64,000 nucleotides of DNA. It comes from Brevibacillus brevis. Its GTDB lineage: Bacteria > Bacillota > Bacilli > Brevibacillales > Brevibacillaceae. The translations under genes and the position numbers were made by a program. This document shows positions 1 through 8,791 of this stretch, one piece after another (position 1 is the first letter of the stretch; the number at the start of each line of letters is the position of its first letter). A model generated the notes under the pieces. It was not told where the DNA came from, did no database searches, and saw only the letters and a list, made by a program, of their open reading frames with translations. Location of the stretch: contig NZ_CP041767.1 in assembly GCF_022026395.1 (NCBI RefSeq), positions 560,001-624,000 on the forward strand, in the 5' to 3' direction.

Positions 1-71
1 GTTGATAGGTTCGGTGTGGAAGCGCGGTAACGCGTGGAGCTGACGAATACTAATCGGTCGAGGACTTATCC
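1..71 (+). rRNA. 23S ribosomal RNA, 3' end only
   Basis: The first about 71 bases match the conserved 3' terminus of bacterial 23S rRNA, including the segment reading GCTGACGAATACTAATCGGT and the closing GAGGACTTATCC. The rest of the gene lies before the window. Only about 55 bases separate this end from the first tRNA, and they contain no 5S rRNA. Confidence 0.93.
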
Positions 72-126
72 ACACACTCTTAGCAATCATGCGTATTCAG
101 TTTTGAAGGAATAAATCCTTCAACGT

Positions 127-202
127 TCCTCGGTAGCTCAGTTGGTAGAGCAATCGGCTGTTAACCGATCGGTCGGCGGTTCGAGTCCGTCCCGAGGAGC
201 CA
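127..202 (+). tRNA. tRNA-Asn (GTT)
   Basis: A 76-nt cloverleaf with acceptor TCCTCGG/CCGAGGA, anticodon GTT and encoded CCA. It is the first tRNA after the 23S rRNA end and is probably co-transcribed with the rRNA operon. Confidence 0.97.
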
Positions 203-209
203 TATATAC

Positions 210-300
210 GGAGAGTTACCCAAGAGGCCGAAGGGGACGGTTTGCTAAACCGTTAGTATGCGCAAGCGTAGCGAGGGTTCGAATCCCTCACTCTCCGCCA
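210..300 (+). tRNA. tRNA-Ser (GCT)
   Basis: A 91-nt class II tRNA with a long variable arm, acceptor GGAGAGT/ACTCTCC, anticodon GCT and encoded CCA. Confidence 0.97.
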
Positions 301-324
301 TATGTTTTAATCTCATAGCTTCAT

Positions 325-401
325 GGCGGTGTAGCTCAGCTGGTTAGAGCGTTCGGTTCATACCCGAAAGGTCGGGGGTTCGATTCCCTCCGCCGCTACC
401 A
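325..401 (+). tRNA. tRNA-Met (CAT), elongator
   Basis: A 77-nt cloverleaf with acceptor GGCGGTG/CGCCGCT (first pair G-U), anticodon CAT and encoded CCA. The ordinary first acceptor pair separates it from the initiator tRNA further along the cluster. Confidence 0.95.
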
Positions 402-409
402 TATTAATT

Positions 410-494
410 GCGGTCGTGGTGGAATTGGCAGACACACCATCTTGAGGGGGTGGCGGGGCGACCCGTGCGAGTTCGAGTCTCGCCGACCGCACCA
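410..494 (+). tRNA. tRNA-Leu (GAG)
   Basis: An 85-nt class II tRNA with acceptor GCGGTCG/CGACCGC, anticodon GAG, a long variable arm and encoded CCA. Confidence 0.96.
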
Positions 495-508
495 TACTTC
501 ATAATCCT

Positions 509-584
509 GGCCCGTTGGTGAAGCGGTTTAACACAGCAGCCTTTCACGCTGTCATTCAGGGGTTCGAATCCCCTACGGGTCACC
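509..584 (+). tRNA. tRNA-Glu (TTC), CCA not fully encoded
   Basis: A cloverleaf with acceptor GGCCCGT/ACGGGTC and anticodon TTC. The discriminator A at 582 is followed by CCT rather than CCA, so the mature end needs the CCA-adding enzyme. The other tRNAs here encode CCA. Confidence 0.94.
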
Positions 585-615
585 TAGCAAAATGCTCTGC
601 GTTAGCAGGGATCCT

Positions 616-691
616 GGAGGCTTAGCTCAGCTGGGAGAGCATCTGCCTTACAAGCAGAGGGTCGGCGGTTCGATCCCGTCAGCCTCCACCA
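616..691 (+). tRNA. tRNA-Val (TAC)
   Basis: A 76-nt cloverleaf with acceptor GGAGGCT/AGCCTCC, anticodon TAC and encoded CCA. Confidence 0.97.
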
Positions 692-769
692 TTAATATCA
701 AAGGGCAAAGAAGGTCAGTTAAAAGCGTCACGTCCTGTGGCAACACTGACACTCAGTAGTCCTGACTAT

Positions 770-846
<77 letters not shown>

Positions 847-851
847 AATAT

Positions 852-928
852 GGAGCTGTGGTGAAGTTGGAGTTCACGCCGGTCTGTCACACCGGAGGTC
901 GCGGGTTCGAGTCCCGTCAGCTCCGCCA
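852..928 (+). tRNA. tRNA-Asp (GTC)
   Basis: A 77-nt cloverleaf with acceptor GGAGCTG/CAGCTCC, anticodon GTC and encoded CCA. Confidence 0.96.
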
Positions 929-963
929 TTTTTCTTGAAGAATGGCGAAGATCAATCACAAAT

Positions 964-1039
<76 letters not shown>

Positions 1040-1057
1040 TTAATTAAATTCAACAAC

Positions 1058-1133
1058 GCCGGTATAGCTCAATTGGTAGAGCACCTGACTTGTAATCAGG
1101 GGGTTGTGGGTTCAAGTCCTATTGCCGGCACCA
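1058..1133 (+). tRNA. tRNA-Thr (TGT)
   Basis: A 76-nt cloverleaf with acceptor GCCGGTA/TGCCGGC, anticodon TGT and encoded CCA. Confidence 0.96.
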
Positions 1134-1137
1134 CCAT

Positions 1138-1212
1138 TGGGGTATAGCCAAGCGGTAAGGCAACGGACTTTGACTCCGTCATTCCTAGGTTCAAATCCTA
1201 GTACCCCAGCCA
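1138..1212 (+). tRNA. tRNA-Gln (TTG)
   Basis: A 75-nt cloverleaf with acceptor TGGGGTA/TACCCCA, anticodon TTG and encoded CCA. Only four bases separate it from tRNA-Thr. Confidence 0.96.
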
Positions 1213-1217
1213 TTTGC

Positions 1218-1293
1218 GAGCCATTAGCTCAGTTGGTAGAGCATCTGACTTTTAATCAGAGGGTCGAAGGTTCGAGTCCTTCATGGCTCACCA
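1218..1293 (+). tRNA. tRNA-Lys (TTT)
   Basis: A 76-nt cloverleaf with acceptor GAGCCAT/ATGGCTC, anticodon TTT and encoded CCA. Confidence 0.97.
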
Positions 1294-1360
1294 GTTTTTT
1301 AGCTGAAGAAGCAAAGCTGCGTGATAGTAACAGTAATGCCTTTTCTGTTCTAAGTAAAAT

Positions 1361-1442
1361 GCGGGTGTGGCGGAATGGCAGACGCACCAGATTTAGGTTC
1401 TGGCGGGCAACCGTGGGGGTTCAAGTCCCTTCACCCGCACCA
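1361..1442 (+). tRNA. tRNA-Leu (TAG)
   Basis: An 82-nt class II tRNA with acceptor GCGGGTG/CACCCGC, anticodon TAG and encoded CCA. It is the second Leu isoacceptor in the cluster. Confidence 0.96.
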
Positions 1443-1493
1443 TACTATGACAGAAAGCTTTGCCCTCAGTACAAACCTCATAAGATGTAACAT

Positions 1494-1569
1494 GCGGACG
1501 TAGCTCAATTGGTAGAGCGTCGCCTTGCCAAGGCGAAGGTCGAGGGTTCGAGACCCTTCGTCCGCTCCA
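1494..1569 (+). tRNA. tRNA-Gly (GCC)
   Basis: A 76-nt cloverleaf with acceptor GCGGACG/CGTCCGC, anticodon GCC and encoded CCA. Confidence 0.97.
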
Positions 1570-1576
1570 TTTATTT

Positions 1577-1653
1577 GTGCCCTTAGCTCAGCTGGATAGA
1601 GCGTTTGACTACGAATCAAAAGGTCGGGAGTTCGAATCTCTCAGGGCACGCCA
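1577..1653 (+). tRNA. tRNA-Arg (ACG)
   Basis: A 77-nt cloverleaf with acceptor GTGCCCT/AGGGCAC, anticodon ACG (A34 is normally deaminated to inosine) and encoded CCA. It is the last of 15 tRNAs and is followed by a terminator. Confidence 0.97.
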
Positions 1654-1670
1654 TATATCATATGAAACCG

Positions 1671-1701
1671 AAGAGTAGGAATAGATCCTACTCTTTTTTT
1701 T
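1671..1701 (+). terminator. Intrinsic terminator of the rRNA/tRNA cluster
   Basis: AAGAGTAGGA pairs perfectly with TCCTACTCTT over a five-base loop and runs into an eight-T tract, 18 bases after tRNA-Arg. Confidence 0.93.
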
Positions 1702-1849
1702 ATAATGACTTGTGTATTTTTGCAAATTTTAAGCATTTTTCCCTTGTATCTCCTATTTGCATCCATTACTTTAGAATTACACTGAAAGCATGGAGGAACA
1801 GCTGTTACAAACCTGCGGAAGAATATCATGGAACAGGAGTTGTATCAAC

Positions 1850-2803
1850 ATGAACCCTATCAAATTGGAACAAGTAAATCCTGCAATAGTCAGTTTAATC
1901 GATAATATAGAAAAAGTACTGATTGGGAAACGCTCTGTAATTGAGCTCATGGTAGCGGCTGTTCTTGCGAATGGTCACGTTTTGCTCGAAGATGTACCAG
2001 GCGTTGGGAAGACCATGATGGTACGTGCATTGTCCAAATCAATCAGCGGTGACTTTAAACGTATTCAATTTACCCCAGATTTGTTGCCAACGGATGTGAC
2101 AGGGGTTGCTATCTTTAATCAAAAAAGTCTGGAGTTTGAGTTCCGTCAAGGGCCGATTTTTGCAAATGTCATTCTTGCAGACGAAATCAACCGGACTTCA
2201 CCGAAAACACAATCCGCACTCTTGGAAGCCATGGAAGAGCGCTCGGTGACAATCGATGGTGCTACGTATCGATTAGCAGAGCCGTTTTTTGTGATGGCTA
2301 CGCAAAACCCATTAGAGTATGAAGGGACCTTCCCATTACCTGAAGCTCAATTAGACCGATTCTTCATGCAAGTAAGCTTGGGATATCCAACGGTAGAGGA
2401 AGAAATGCGGATGCTGTCCAGATTCTCGGCAGCGAATCCATTGGAAGAGCTTCAGCCGGTTATGACTACTGCCGAGCTTGCGGAGCTTCAACGTGAGGTA
2501 TCGACGGTCAAAGTATCGGAAGGTATAAAAGAATACATCGTGCGTCTATGTCATCGTACGCGTGAGCATCATCATATTTATCTAGGCGTGAGCCCGCGCG
2601 GTTCTCTTGCTCTTTTCCGGGCTGTTCAGGCGTTGGCCTTCGTTCGTGGACGTGACTATGTCATTCCAGATGACGTAAAGGAACTCGTTCCAGTAGTGTT
2701 TGCACACCGTATGATTGTGAAACCAGAAGCAAGACTGGAAGGAGCAACCGTCGATCGGGTGTTGGCTATGATCTTGTCTGAGACCCGTGTCCCGGTAAGC
2801 TAA
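1850..2803 (+). CDS. MoxR-family AAA+ ATPase
   Basis: A 317-residue MoxR-type AAA+ ATPase. This family acts as a chaperone in maturation or activation of other proteins, often together with DUF58 proteins. The Walker A motif (DVPGVGKT) lies near residues 48-55 and the Walker B acidic pair at D111-E112, followed by the family NRTSPKTQ segment; the C-terminal lid contains SPRGSLAL. I start at the ATG at 1850, which has AGGAG ten bases upstream; an upstream in-frame ATG at 1790 has no ribosome site. It is the first gene of a three-gene operon with a DUF58 protein and a membrane transglutaminase, a linkage that is common in bacteria. The molecular client is unknown. Confidence 0.9.
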   Translation: MNPIKLEQVNPAIVSLIDNIEKVLIGKRSVIELMVAAVLANGHVLLEDVPGVGKTMMVRALSKSISGDFKRIQFTPDLLPTDVTGVAIFNQKSLEFEFRQGPIFANVILADEINRTSPKTQSALLEAMEERSVTIDGATYRLAEPFFVMATQNPLEYEGTFPLPEAQLDRFFMQVSLGYPTVEEEMRMLSRFSAANPLEELQPVMTTAELAELQREVSTVKVSEGIKEYIVRLCHRTREHHHIYLGVSPRGSLALFRAVQALAFVRGRDYVIPDDVKELVPVVFAHRMIVKPEARLEGATVDRVLAMILSETRVPVS

Positions 2804-2817
2804 GGCGGTGATTGCAG

Positions 2818-4023
2818 ATGAGACAGCAAAGGTGGGGTAAGCTCAAGGCGATTGCATTAGTCCTGGTCACTTTTGTATTCGCAAAATTTCAAGGTGGCTT
2901 CTCAAGCTGGTTTCTTTTCTATAGTAGTTTGGTGTTTTTCCTGTATGAAATTGTCGCTTATGTACTCATGTTCACGAAGCTAGAAGTCGAGCGTGAACTA
3001 GATCGCAACCGTCTACAAGATGGGGAAGATGTCATTGTAACGATACGCCTGCGTCGGAGAATTTGGTTTCCACTCGGCTGGAATATGGTTATGGAGCCAT
3101 TGCCGGCGAGGCTGGCTGGCGTGTATGAGCCGCATCGACAACTGATATTCCCGTGGTTCAAAAGGGAAGTCGAGTTTCGCTATGTCATACCCAATGTACC
3201 ACGGGGATACTATCGTCTCGATGAATGTGTAGTGAGCGGCGGGGATTTTTTTGGATTTTTTGAGCGCCGCAAGGTTTATTCGATTTCGCAGGAGTTTCTC
3301 GTTTATCCAAAATACAAAGAGTTGACCCATTGGGCCCTGGGTGACGGTAGCTTCAGTGGGACGGTGCATGTTTCCCATCGACACTCTGACGACGTAGCAG
3401 CAGTACGCGGCGTAAGAGACTATCATCGGGGCGATCGGTTGAGCCAAATTCATTGGCGAGCTTCCGCACGGGGGACGGGTTTGAAAACGAAGGAATTTGA
3501 GCATCAGGCGATGAATCAGGCTGTCTTTTTCCTCGATGTGGAGAAGGCGAGCTACCATGGGAAGCCTGTGCACTTGTTCGAAACAGCGGTAAAGCTAGCC
3601 GCGAGTCTGATCGCTTATGCCAATCGGAATCAATACCATTATGGCCTCGTGTACAAGCAAGCAGATCGCATATCGATACCACCAGGTTTGTCCCATGCCC
3701 ATTTCCTCAGAGTTTTTGATCAGTTAGCTCGTGTCGCACCAGAAGGACAAGAGTTATTTGCAAGAATTGTGGGAAGAGAAGCATTGGAGCAGTCCCAAGG
3801 TGTTACTTTGATTATTATTACACCGCATGTAGAAAAAACGTTGATCAGTCGTTTGATCACACTCGCTCAAAAAGGCAGACGGGTGCAGTTGTTTCTCATG
3901 CAGAACGAGTCAATGATTTCGCATGAACAAAAGCAAGCGTTGCAGTTGCTTGGCGCAAACAAAGTAACATGTACGTCTATCCACATGGATGATCAAGAGT
4001 GGAAACGGATTGGAGGTGCATAG
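2818..4023 (+). CDS. DUF58-domain membrane protein
   Basis: A 401-residue protein with two membrane segments near residues 9-28 and 30-53 and a C-terminal DUF58 domain. The domain signature DYHRGDRLSQIHWRASAR lies near residues 200-217. DUF58 proteins have a VWA-like fold and accompany MoxR ATPases; their biochemical role is not established. The ATG at 2818 follows a GGCGGTG ribosome site with good spacing; a TTG two codons earlier is too close to that site. The gene starts 14 bases after moxR and ends 4 bases before the transglutaminase gene, so the three are probably translated from one transcript. Confidence 0.88.
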   Translation: MRQQRWGKLKAIALVLVTFVFAKFQGGFSSWFLFYSSLVFFLYEIVAYVLMFTKLEVERELDRNRLQDGEDVIVTIRLRRRIWFPLGWNMVMEPLPARLAGVYEPHRQLIFPWFKREVEFRYVIPNVPRGYYRLDECVVSGGDFFGFFERRKVYSISQEFLVYPKYKELTHWALGDGSFSGTVHVSHRHSDDVAAVRGVRDYHRGDRLSQIHWRASARGTGLKTKEFEHQAMNQAVFFLDVEKASYHGKPVHLFETAVKLAASLIAYANRNQYHYGLVYKQADRISIPPGLSHAHFLRVFDQLARVAPEGQELFARIVGREALEQSQGVTLIIITPHVEKTLISRLITLAQKGRRVQLFLMQNESMISHEQKQALQLLGANKVTCTSIHMDDQEWKRIGGA

Positions 4024-4027
4024 ACTC

Positions 4028-6262
4028 ATGAGCGTTTGGAAGCGTCCAACGATTTGGGAATGGGTCTTGGCCCTTTTTCTGTTCCTGATGTTAAGAGAGT
4101 GGCTGATTCCTCTACAGACATTAACGGATACGGGCGTTCTGTGGCCGTTTTATGCGATTGTGGGTGGAGTCATTATCATTGACTTGTTGGTCCCTTATCG
4201 GTGGTTAACCTTGCCGATCAAGGCCCTGGGGCTAATGGTGCTTTTGCATGCTACTTTATTTGACAAACCGTTTTTTGACTCGGAATGGATTGGCGAATTA
4301 TACGGGCAGATGATCCATGATCTTCCGTTAGCGTTTCAACAGGATTGGGCCAGCATGTCGATCTTGTCGCGGAATACGATGTTTGATCTCATCCTGGTGT
4401 TGTTAGCGACGATGTTAACGTACCTCGTGCTGGAACAACGGCAAGGTTTATGGTTTGTCTTTTTGACGGAACTGTATTTGGCTGTGCTGGATACGTTTCT
4501 CCCGTATGATGCCAGTGCAGGGGTTGTACGGACGCTGATTATTGGTTTCCTGATGCTGGCCATTAGCCATCTGATGAAGATGACGAACATCGCAACTCTG
4601 GCAGGGAAGAGAAGCCGAATGATGCTCAACTCGCTCCTGGCTTCGGTGTTGGTCATTATGGCTTGCATAGGCATCGGTTATGCTGCACCAAAGTCAGGAC
4701 CGTCATGGCCTGATCCGATCGCCCTTTTAACAGGGAAAGGAAACGATACTCCTGTTGGCGTGATGAAAAAAGTAGGATACGACAACAACGATGAACGGTT
4801 GGGCGGCCCTTTCCTGCAAGATAACACACTCGTGTTTATTGCAAAGACGAACGAGCGTAGCTATTGGCGCGGTGACTCCAAGGACGTGTATACGGGAGTT
4901 GGCTGGGAAAAGGGCGATAGAGAGTATGAGTCAATCCTGGACCCGCAAACCTATACATGGGAGAATACCTTGTTCCAAGGACTTGAAACGAAGAAGATTC
5001 AAGCTACTTTAGAATTTAAAGGCCCGCAGCAATTTCCGACTGTCTTTTATCAAGGTCAGCTGAAAAAGGTGAGCAACTACGCTCCACCAGAGGCAACCGT
5101 TGTTTATGACAAAATGAATCAGCAACTCGAAGTACGGGCAGGAAAGATCAACTTGGTTCAGCTGAGTGAGAAAAACGGCCGGCCAGAGTACGGCCCCAAT
5201 CCGCTTTTGCTCAAACTGAATCAATACAAGGTCGAGGCAGAAGTACCGATAGTCAGTGAAAAGGCCGTGACGAATGCGGGAACGAACTATCCGGATGATA
5301 TCAAAGAGCGCTATTTGCAGGTGCCAGCTTCGGTGCCTCCGCGAGTAAGAGAGCTCGCTGCAACGATTACCAAGGATGCGAAGACTCCATATGACAAAGT
5401 GAGAGCGATCGAGAATTACTTGCGCTCAAGTGGAAAATATAAGTATGAAACGAAAGACGTTCCAGTCGCTGCTGAAGGTCAGGATTTTGTCGATCACTTC
5501 CTGTTTGACAGCCTTCGAGGGTACTGTGACCATTTTTCCACTTCGATGGCCGTTATGCTTAGAACCCTGGACATCCCGACACGTTGGGTCAAGGGCTTCG
5601 CACCAGGTGAACGAGTGGGAACGGATGCGTTTAACTACGAGACTGTAGAAGTGCGCAACAGGGATGCTCACTCGTGGGTAGAGGTATACTTCCCGGGGAT
5701 TGGTTGGGTTCCTTTTGAAGCGACGAGTACATTCATGTCACCTGTTCGGTTTAATTATGATCTGGTCACGTCAAAGCCGGAGATCCCTGTTCCATTGCCA
5801 AACATGGCGAATCAAACGGACATCGATCGTGGAAATGGACGTTTCAATGAGCTGGAAGAGGGAGACAACCTAGCAGGTAGTGGGATTAAAATTCCATGGC
5901 AAGTAAACGCGGGATTGGCAGTAGTTGCTGTCGTGGCAGGAATTGTCGCGTGGCGTCGCAGACAAGACATCCAGCTATGGTGGATGCGTAGGCAGCTAAA
6001 TCAAGAGCGAAGCAGTGAGTTCCCGGATCGGTACCATCTGCTGATGCGGATGATGGAGCGAGTCTACACGCGCAGACAGCCAGGAGAAACGTTGCGGGAG
6101 TACGTGGGCAGGATGACCCTGCCGGCAGACAAGCGACAAGACCTGCGCTATTTGACGGAGCTGTATGAACGTACCGTGTATGGCTACAAACAAATGGAAC
6201 AAAATGCGAGAACAATAGCAGAGCAAATACTCGAACGGTTAATCCGTCAATTGAAGCCTTGA
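4028..6262 (+). CDS. Membrane transglutaminase-like protein (TgpA/DUF3488 type)
   Basis: A 744-residue integral membrane protein. About six hydrophobic segments fill the first 210 residues (DUF3488/TgpA-type region), followed by an extracytoplasmic transglutaminase-like domain, a membrane segment near 625 and a C-terminal DUF4129-like tail. The catalytic residues visible are C500 (RGYCDHF), H548 (RDAHSW) and E564 (VPFEAT), where many relatives have Asp. Such proteins are membrane transglutaminases or peptidases encoded beside MoxR and DUF58; the substrate is not known. The ATG at 4028 is ten bases after GGAGGTG; the longer reading frame from 3989 overlaps the previous gene without a ribosome site. 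Confidence 0.87.
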   Translation: MSVWKRPTIWEWVLALFLFLMLREWLIPLQTLTDTGVLWPFYAIVGGVIIIDLLVPYRWLTLPIKALGLMVLLHATLFDKPFFDSEWIGELYGQMIHDLPLAFQQDWASMSILSRNTMFDLILVLLATMLTYLVLEQRQGLWFVFLTELYLAVLDTFLPYDASAGVVRTLIIGFLMLAISHLMKMTNIATLAGKRSRMMLNSLLASVLVIMACIGIGYAAPKSGPSWPDPIALLTGKGNDTPVGVMKKVGYDNNDERLGGPFLQDNTLVFIAKTNERSYWRGDSKDVYTGVGWEKGDREYESILDPQTYTWENTLFQGLETKKIQATLEFKGPQQFPTVFYQGQLKKVSNYAPPEATVVYDKMNQQLEVRAGKINLVQLSEKNGRPEYGPNPLLLKLNQYKVEAEVPIVSEKAVTNAGTNYPDDIKERYLQVPASVPPRVRELAATITKDAKTPYDKVRAIENYLRSSGKYKYETKDVPVAAEGQDFVDHFLFDSLRGYCDHFSTSMAVMLRTLDIPTRWVKGFAPGERVGTDAFNYETVEVRNRDAHSWVEVYFPGIGWVPFEATSTFMSPVRFNYDLVTSKPEIPVPLPNMANQTDIDRGNGRFNELEEGDNLAGSGIKIPWQVNAGLAVVAVVAGIVAWRRRQDIQLWWMRRQLNQERSSEFPDRYHLLMRMMERVYTRRQPGETLREYVGRMTLPADKRQDLRYLTELYERTVYGYKQMEQNARTIAEQILERLIRQLKP

Positions 6263-6287
6263 ACAATGCCGTTCCATCTGCTAGAAT
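6259..6287 (+). promoter_or_regulatory. SigA-type promoter for guaA
   Basis: TTGAAC at 6259-6264 and TAGAAT at 6282-6287 are separated by 17 bases. The -35 box overlaps the stop codon of the transglutaminase gene, and the promoter sits 14 bases before the riboswitch aptamer. Confidence 0.72.
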
Positions 6288-6300
6288 GACGATCAATGAG

Positions 6301-6370
6301 ACTCGTATAATGATCAGGAATAGGGCCTGAAAGTTTCTACCGCTAGACCGTAAATTTGGCGACTACGAGG
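6301..6370 (+). promoter_or_regulatory. Purine (guanine) riboswitch aptamer upstream of guaA
   Basis: The sequence has the purine aptamer core: P1 CTCGTA/TACGAG, the TATAAT-like J1/2, P2 arms TCAGG/CCTGA, the conserved J2/3 GTTTCTACC, and J3/1 GACTA. The specificity base is C (position 6363), which selects guanine or hypoxanthine rather than adenine. A terminator follows, so ligand binding is expected to switch guaA off. Confidence 0.93.
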
Positions 6371-6415
6371 AGAGCACATCGGATTTTTGTACATGCAAAC
6401 CGCACATGTGTACAC

Positions 6416-6470
6416 AAGCTGGGACGTTGCCTCCGTATTGTTTATCGGAGATAGCAGTCCCGGCTTTTTT
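6416..6470 (+). terminator. Riboswitch-controlled terminator before guaA
   Basis: AAGCTGGGAC (6416-6425) pairs with GTCCCGGCTT (6457-6466), enclosing an inner CTCCG/CGGAG helix and followed by T's. It lies 46 bases after the aptamer and 70 bases before guaA, the position expected for a transcriptional off-switch. Confidence 0.85.
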
Positions 6471-6540
6471 GCAAATATGCGACAACTTCGCATGGCATGC
6501 CGACACTTGCACGTCCTGTATGTGACAGGAGAAGGGGGAT

Positions 6541-8082
6541 ATGATGGACAAGTCAATGGAAATGGTCGTCGTACTCGATTTCGGAGGCCAGTATAATCAG
6601 TTGATCGCGCGCCGTGTCCGCGATCTGGGTGTTTACAGTGAACTGATACCGTTCAATACACCTGTTGAAAAGATTAAAGAGATGAATCCAAAAGGGATTA
6701 TTTTCTCTGGCGGACCTGCTAGCGTATACGAAGAGGGAGCACCAACTGTAGACCCGGCGATTTTTGATCTAGGCTTGCCTGTATTGGGTATTTGCTACGG
6801 GATGCAGTTGATGAGCCATTTGACGGGCGGAAAAGTAGAACGTGCGGGTAAACGCGAGTACGGAAAAGCTGAATTGCGTATGCAGCAAAAACACAGCTTG
6901 TACGACAAATGGGATACAAGCGAAATCGTGTGGATGAGCCACTCTGACAAAGTAGTGGAGCTCCCAACCGGATTTGTCATTGATGCGGTAAGCGACAGCT
7001 GCCCGGTAGCTGCGATCAGCAACCTTGAGCGCCAGCTGTACGGCGTACAGTTCCATCCAGAAGTCGTTCATACCCAAAAAGGAACTGAGTTCATTGGAAA
7101 CTTCCTGTTCAACATTTGTGGATGTGAAGCGACTTGGAGCATGACGACGTTCATCGAGGACGAGCTGGTTCGCATTCGTGAAACAGTCGGCAACAAGCAA
7201 GTACTGTGTGCGTTGAGCGGCGGTGTGGATTCTTCCGTAGTAGCAGCGCTGATTCACAGAGCGATTGGCGATCAATTGACATGCATGTTCGTTGACCACG
7301 GTCTTCTGCGCCAAGGGGAAGCAGAAGGGGTAATGGAGACATTCGGTGAGAAATTCTCCATGAAAGTGATCAAGATCGATGCTCGCGAGCGTTTTATGAG
7401 CAAGCTCAAAGGTGTATCTGACCCAGAGCAAAAGCGCAAAATCATCGGTAACGAGTTCATTTATGTATTCGATGAGGAAGCAGCGAAGCTGACAGATATG
7501 GACTTCTTGGCACAAGGTACGCTGTACACCGATATCGTAGAGAGCGGAACAGCGACTGCACAAACGATCAAATCGCACCACAACGTAGGCGGTTTGCCAG
7601 AAGACATGAAGTTCACGTTGATTGAACCATTGAAAGCATTGTTCAAAGACGAAGTACGCAAACTGGGTACCGAGTTGGGCTTGCCAGATGAGATTGTTTG
7701 GCGTCAGCCATTCCCAGGACCAGGCCTCGGCATTCGTGTTTTGGGTGAAGTGACGGAAGAAAAACTGAAGATCGTTCGTGAATCCGATGCGATCTTGCGT
7801 GAGGAGATTGCCAAGGCAGGTCTTGATCGGGAAATTTGGCAGTACTTCACGGCTTTGCCAAACATGACGACCGTAGGTGTAATGGGAGACGTTCGTACGT
7901 ATTCTTACACCGTAGGGATTCGTGCGGTAACGTCCATTGATGGTATGACTGCTGACTGGGCACGCATTCCGTGGGATGTATTGGAGAAAATCTCTGTGCG
8001 TATCGTGAATGAAGTAGACAATGTAAACCGCATTGTGTATGATGTAACGTCCAAACCACCAGCAACGATTGAGTGGGAATAG
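6541..8082 (+). CDS. guaA: GMP synthase (glutamine-hydrolysing)
   Basis: Converts XMP, ATP and glutamine to GMP in the cytosol. The class I amidotransferase domain (about residues 8-195) has the nucleophile C85 (GICYGMQ) and H172/E174 (FHPEV). The ATP-pyrophosphatase domain carries the P-loop SGGVDS at 226-231, and the C-terminal dimerisation domain ends in the family sequence [11 protein letters not shown]. At 513 residues it has full family length. Two adjacent ATGs (6541, 6544) are possible starts; both are served by AGGAGAAGGGGG. Expression is probably controlled by the upstream guanine riboswitch and terminator. Confidence 0.97.
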   Translation: MMDKSMEMVVVLDFGGQYNQLIARRVRDLGVYSELIPFNTPVEKIKEMNPKGIIFSGGPASVYEEGAPTVDPAIFDLGLPVLGICYGMQLMSHLTGGKVERAGKREYGKAELRMQQKHSLYDKWDTSEIVWMSHSDKVVELPTGFVIDAVSDSCPVAAISNLERQLYGVQFHPEVVHTQKGTEFIGNFLFNICGCEATWSMTTFIEDELVRIRETVGNKQVLCALSGGVDSSVVAALIHRAIGDQLTCMFVDHGLLRQGEAEGVMETFGEKFSMKVIKIDARERFMSKLKGVSDPEQKRKIIGNEFIYVFDEEAAKLTDMDFLAQGTLYTDIVESGTATAQTIKSHHNVGGLPEDMKFTLIEPLKALFKDEVRKLGTELGLPDEIVWRQPFPGPGLGIRVLGEVTEEKLKIVRESDAILREEIAKAGLDREIWQYFTALPNMTTVGVMGDVRTYSYTVGIRAVTSIDGMTADWARIPWDVLEKISVRIVNEVDNVNRIVYDVTSKPPATIEWE

Positions 8083-8094
8083 GAACAAAAAATG

Positions 8095-8139
8095 ACTCTC
8101 TTTTATTTGCGTGATTTGCGAATAAAAGAGAGTTTTTTT
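8095..8139. terminator. Bidirectional terminator between guaA and the convergent gene
   Basis: ACTCTCTTTTATTTGC pairs with a near-complementary GCGAATAAAAGAGAGT, with a T tract on the plus strand and A's on the left side, so it can serve guaA and the convergent minus-strand gene. Confidence 0.9.
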
Positions 8140-8150
8140 ATGATCAAGAA

Positions 8151-8636
8151 TTATTTCGTTCCATACATCATGAGAAGCTTTCCATTTTCTTTTGCAAGAG
8201 CAATATAAATGACCCCGCCTAGCCATCCCGGAGGAAGCGTTCCTTCAATAATCCAAGCTTCTGCAATAGGGTTGTAGCTAATAGCGAAGGGAGTTTCCTC
8301 CAAAAACTGAGAATAGTGCTCCGCTAAATAGGAGAAGATTGCCGTTGCAACTGCATGTTCATCTATAAGCTCACCAAAAGCAAATTCATCTCCAAACCGA
8401 TCTTGCTGGAGAAGAGTGTCACGATCAGCGAAATAGAGTTCAAACCTCCCAATTAAATTCTCATCATACAAATCACGTTCCACAAAGCCATATTCGATGA
8501 CTTTTTCCTTTTGATGAACGTTGTGCTTGCTCTTTTTCTTATCGTCGACCTGTACGGTGATTCGATTGACTCGAAGCCGGTCACGTTCTCGTTCCTGCTC
8601 CGCTATTATTTTCTCCCAAGCATCCATATAGCTCAT
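8151..8636 (-). CDS. NTF2-fold immunity-like protein (YbbC/YhhH type)
   Basis: A 161-residue soluble protein. Residues 1-60 are charged and unplaced. The C-terminal 70 residues resemble the NTF2-fold immunity family of polymorphic toxin systems: an Ala-rich helix after DEHAVA, then WIIEGTLPPGWLGGV, a short spacer and NGKLLMMYGTK. The start at 8636 is supported by GGAGGAG on the minus strand; a longer frame to 8741 has no ribosome site. No toxin gene is adjacent, so it may be an orphan immunity gene or a domesticated member. The family assignment rests on pattern memory, not on a search. Confidence 0.5.
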   Translation of the reverse strand: MSYMDAWEKIIAEQERERDRLRVNRITVQVDDKKKSKHNVHQKEKVIEYGFVERDLYDENLIGRFELYFADRDTLLQQDRFGDEFAFGELIDEHAVATAIFSYLAEHYSQFLEETPFAISYNPIAEAWIIEGTLPPGWLGGVIYIALAKENGKLLMMYGTK

Positions 8637-8734
8637 TTTGGATCTCCTCCATCTAGTTATGAAGTATAACACAGGCCTTCCAGGGAAATATCCGGATATT
8701 AAACTCTTTTTAAAAATGAATGTTCGTATTTTCG

Positions 8735-8763
8735 TTGACATTCCCTATGTCACCTGATACACT
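8735..8763 (+). promoter_or_regulatory. SigA-type promoter for pbuG
   Basis: A perfect TTGACA at 8735-8740 is followed after 17 bases by TACACT at 8758-8763. Transcription would start about 20 bases before the pbuG riboswitch. Confidence 0.8.
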
Positions 8764-8791
8764 TCTCAATGTGAGCAGGTAATATAGGAAG

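Noticed and set aside
1104..1853. Open frames across the tRNA cluster
   Set aside because: They run through cloverleaf tRNA genes and the terminator and have no ribosome sites.
6769..8226. A 485-codon open frame on the minus strand opposite guaA
   Set aside because: It is antisense to a complete, well-conserved guaA, has no ribosome site and its translation shows no family features; it is a by-product of codon bias.
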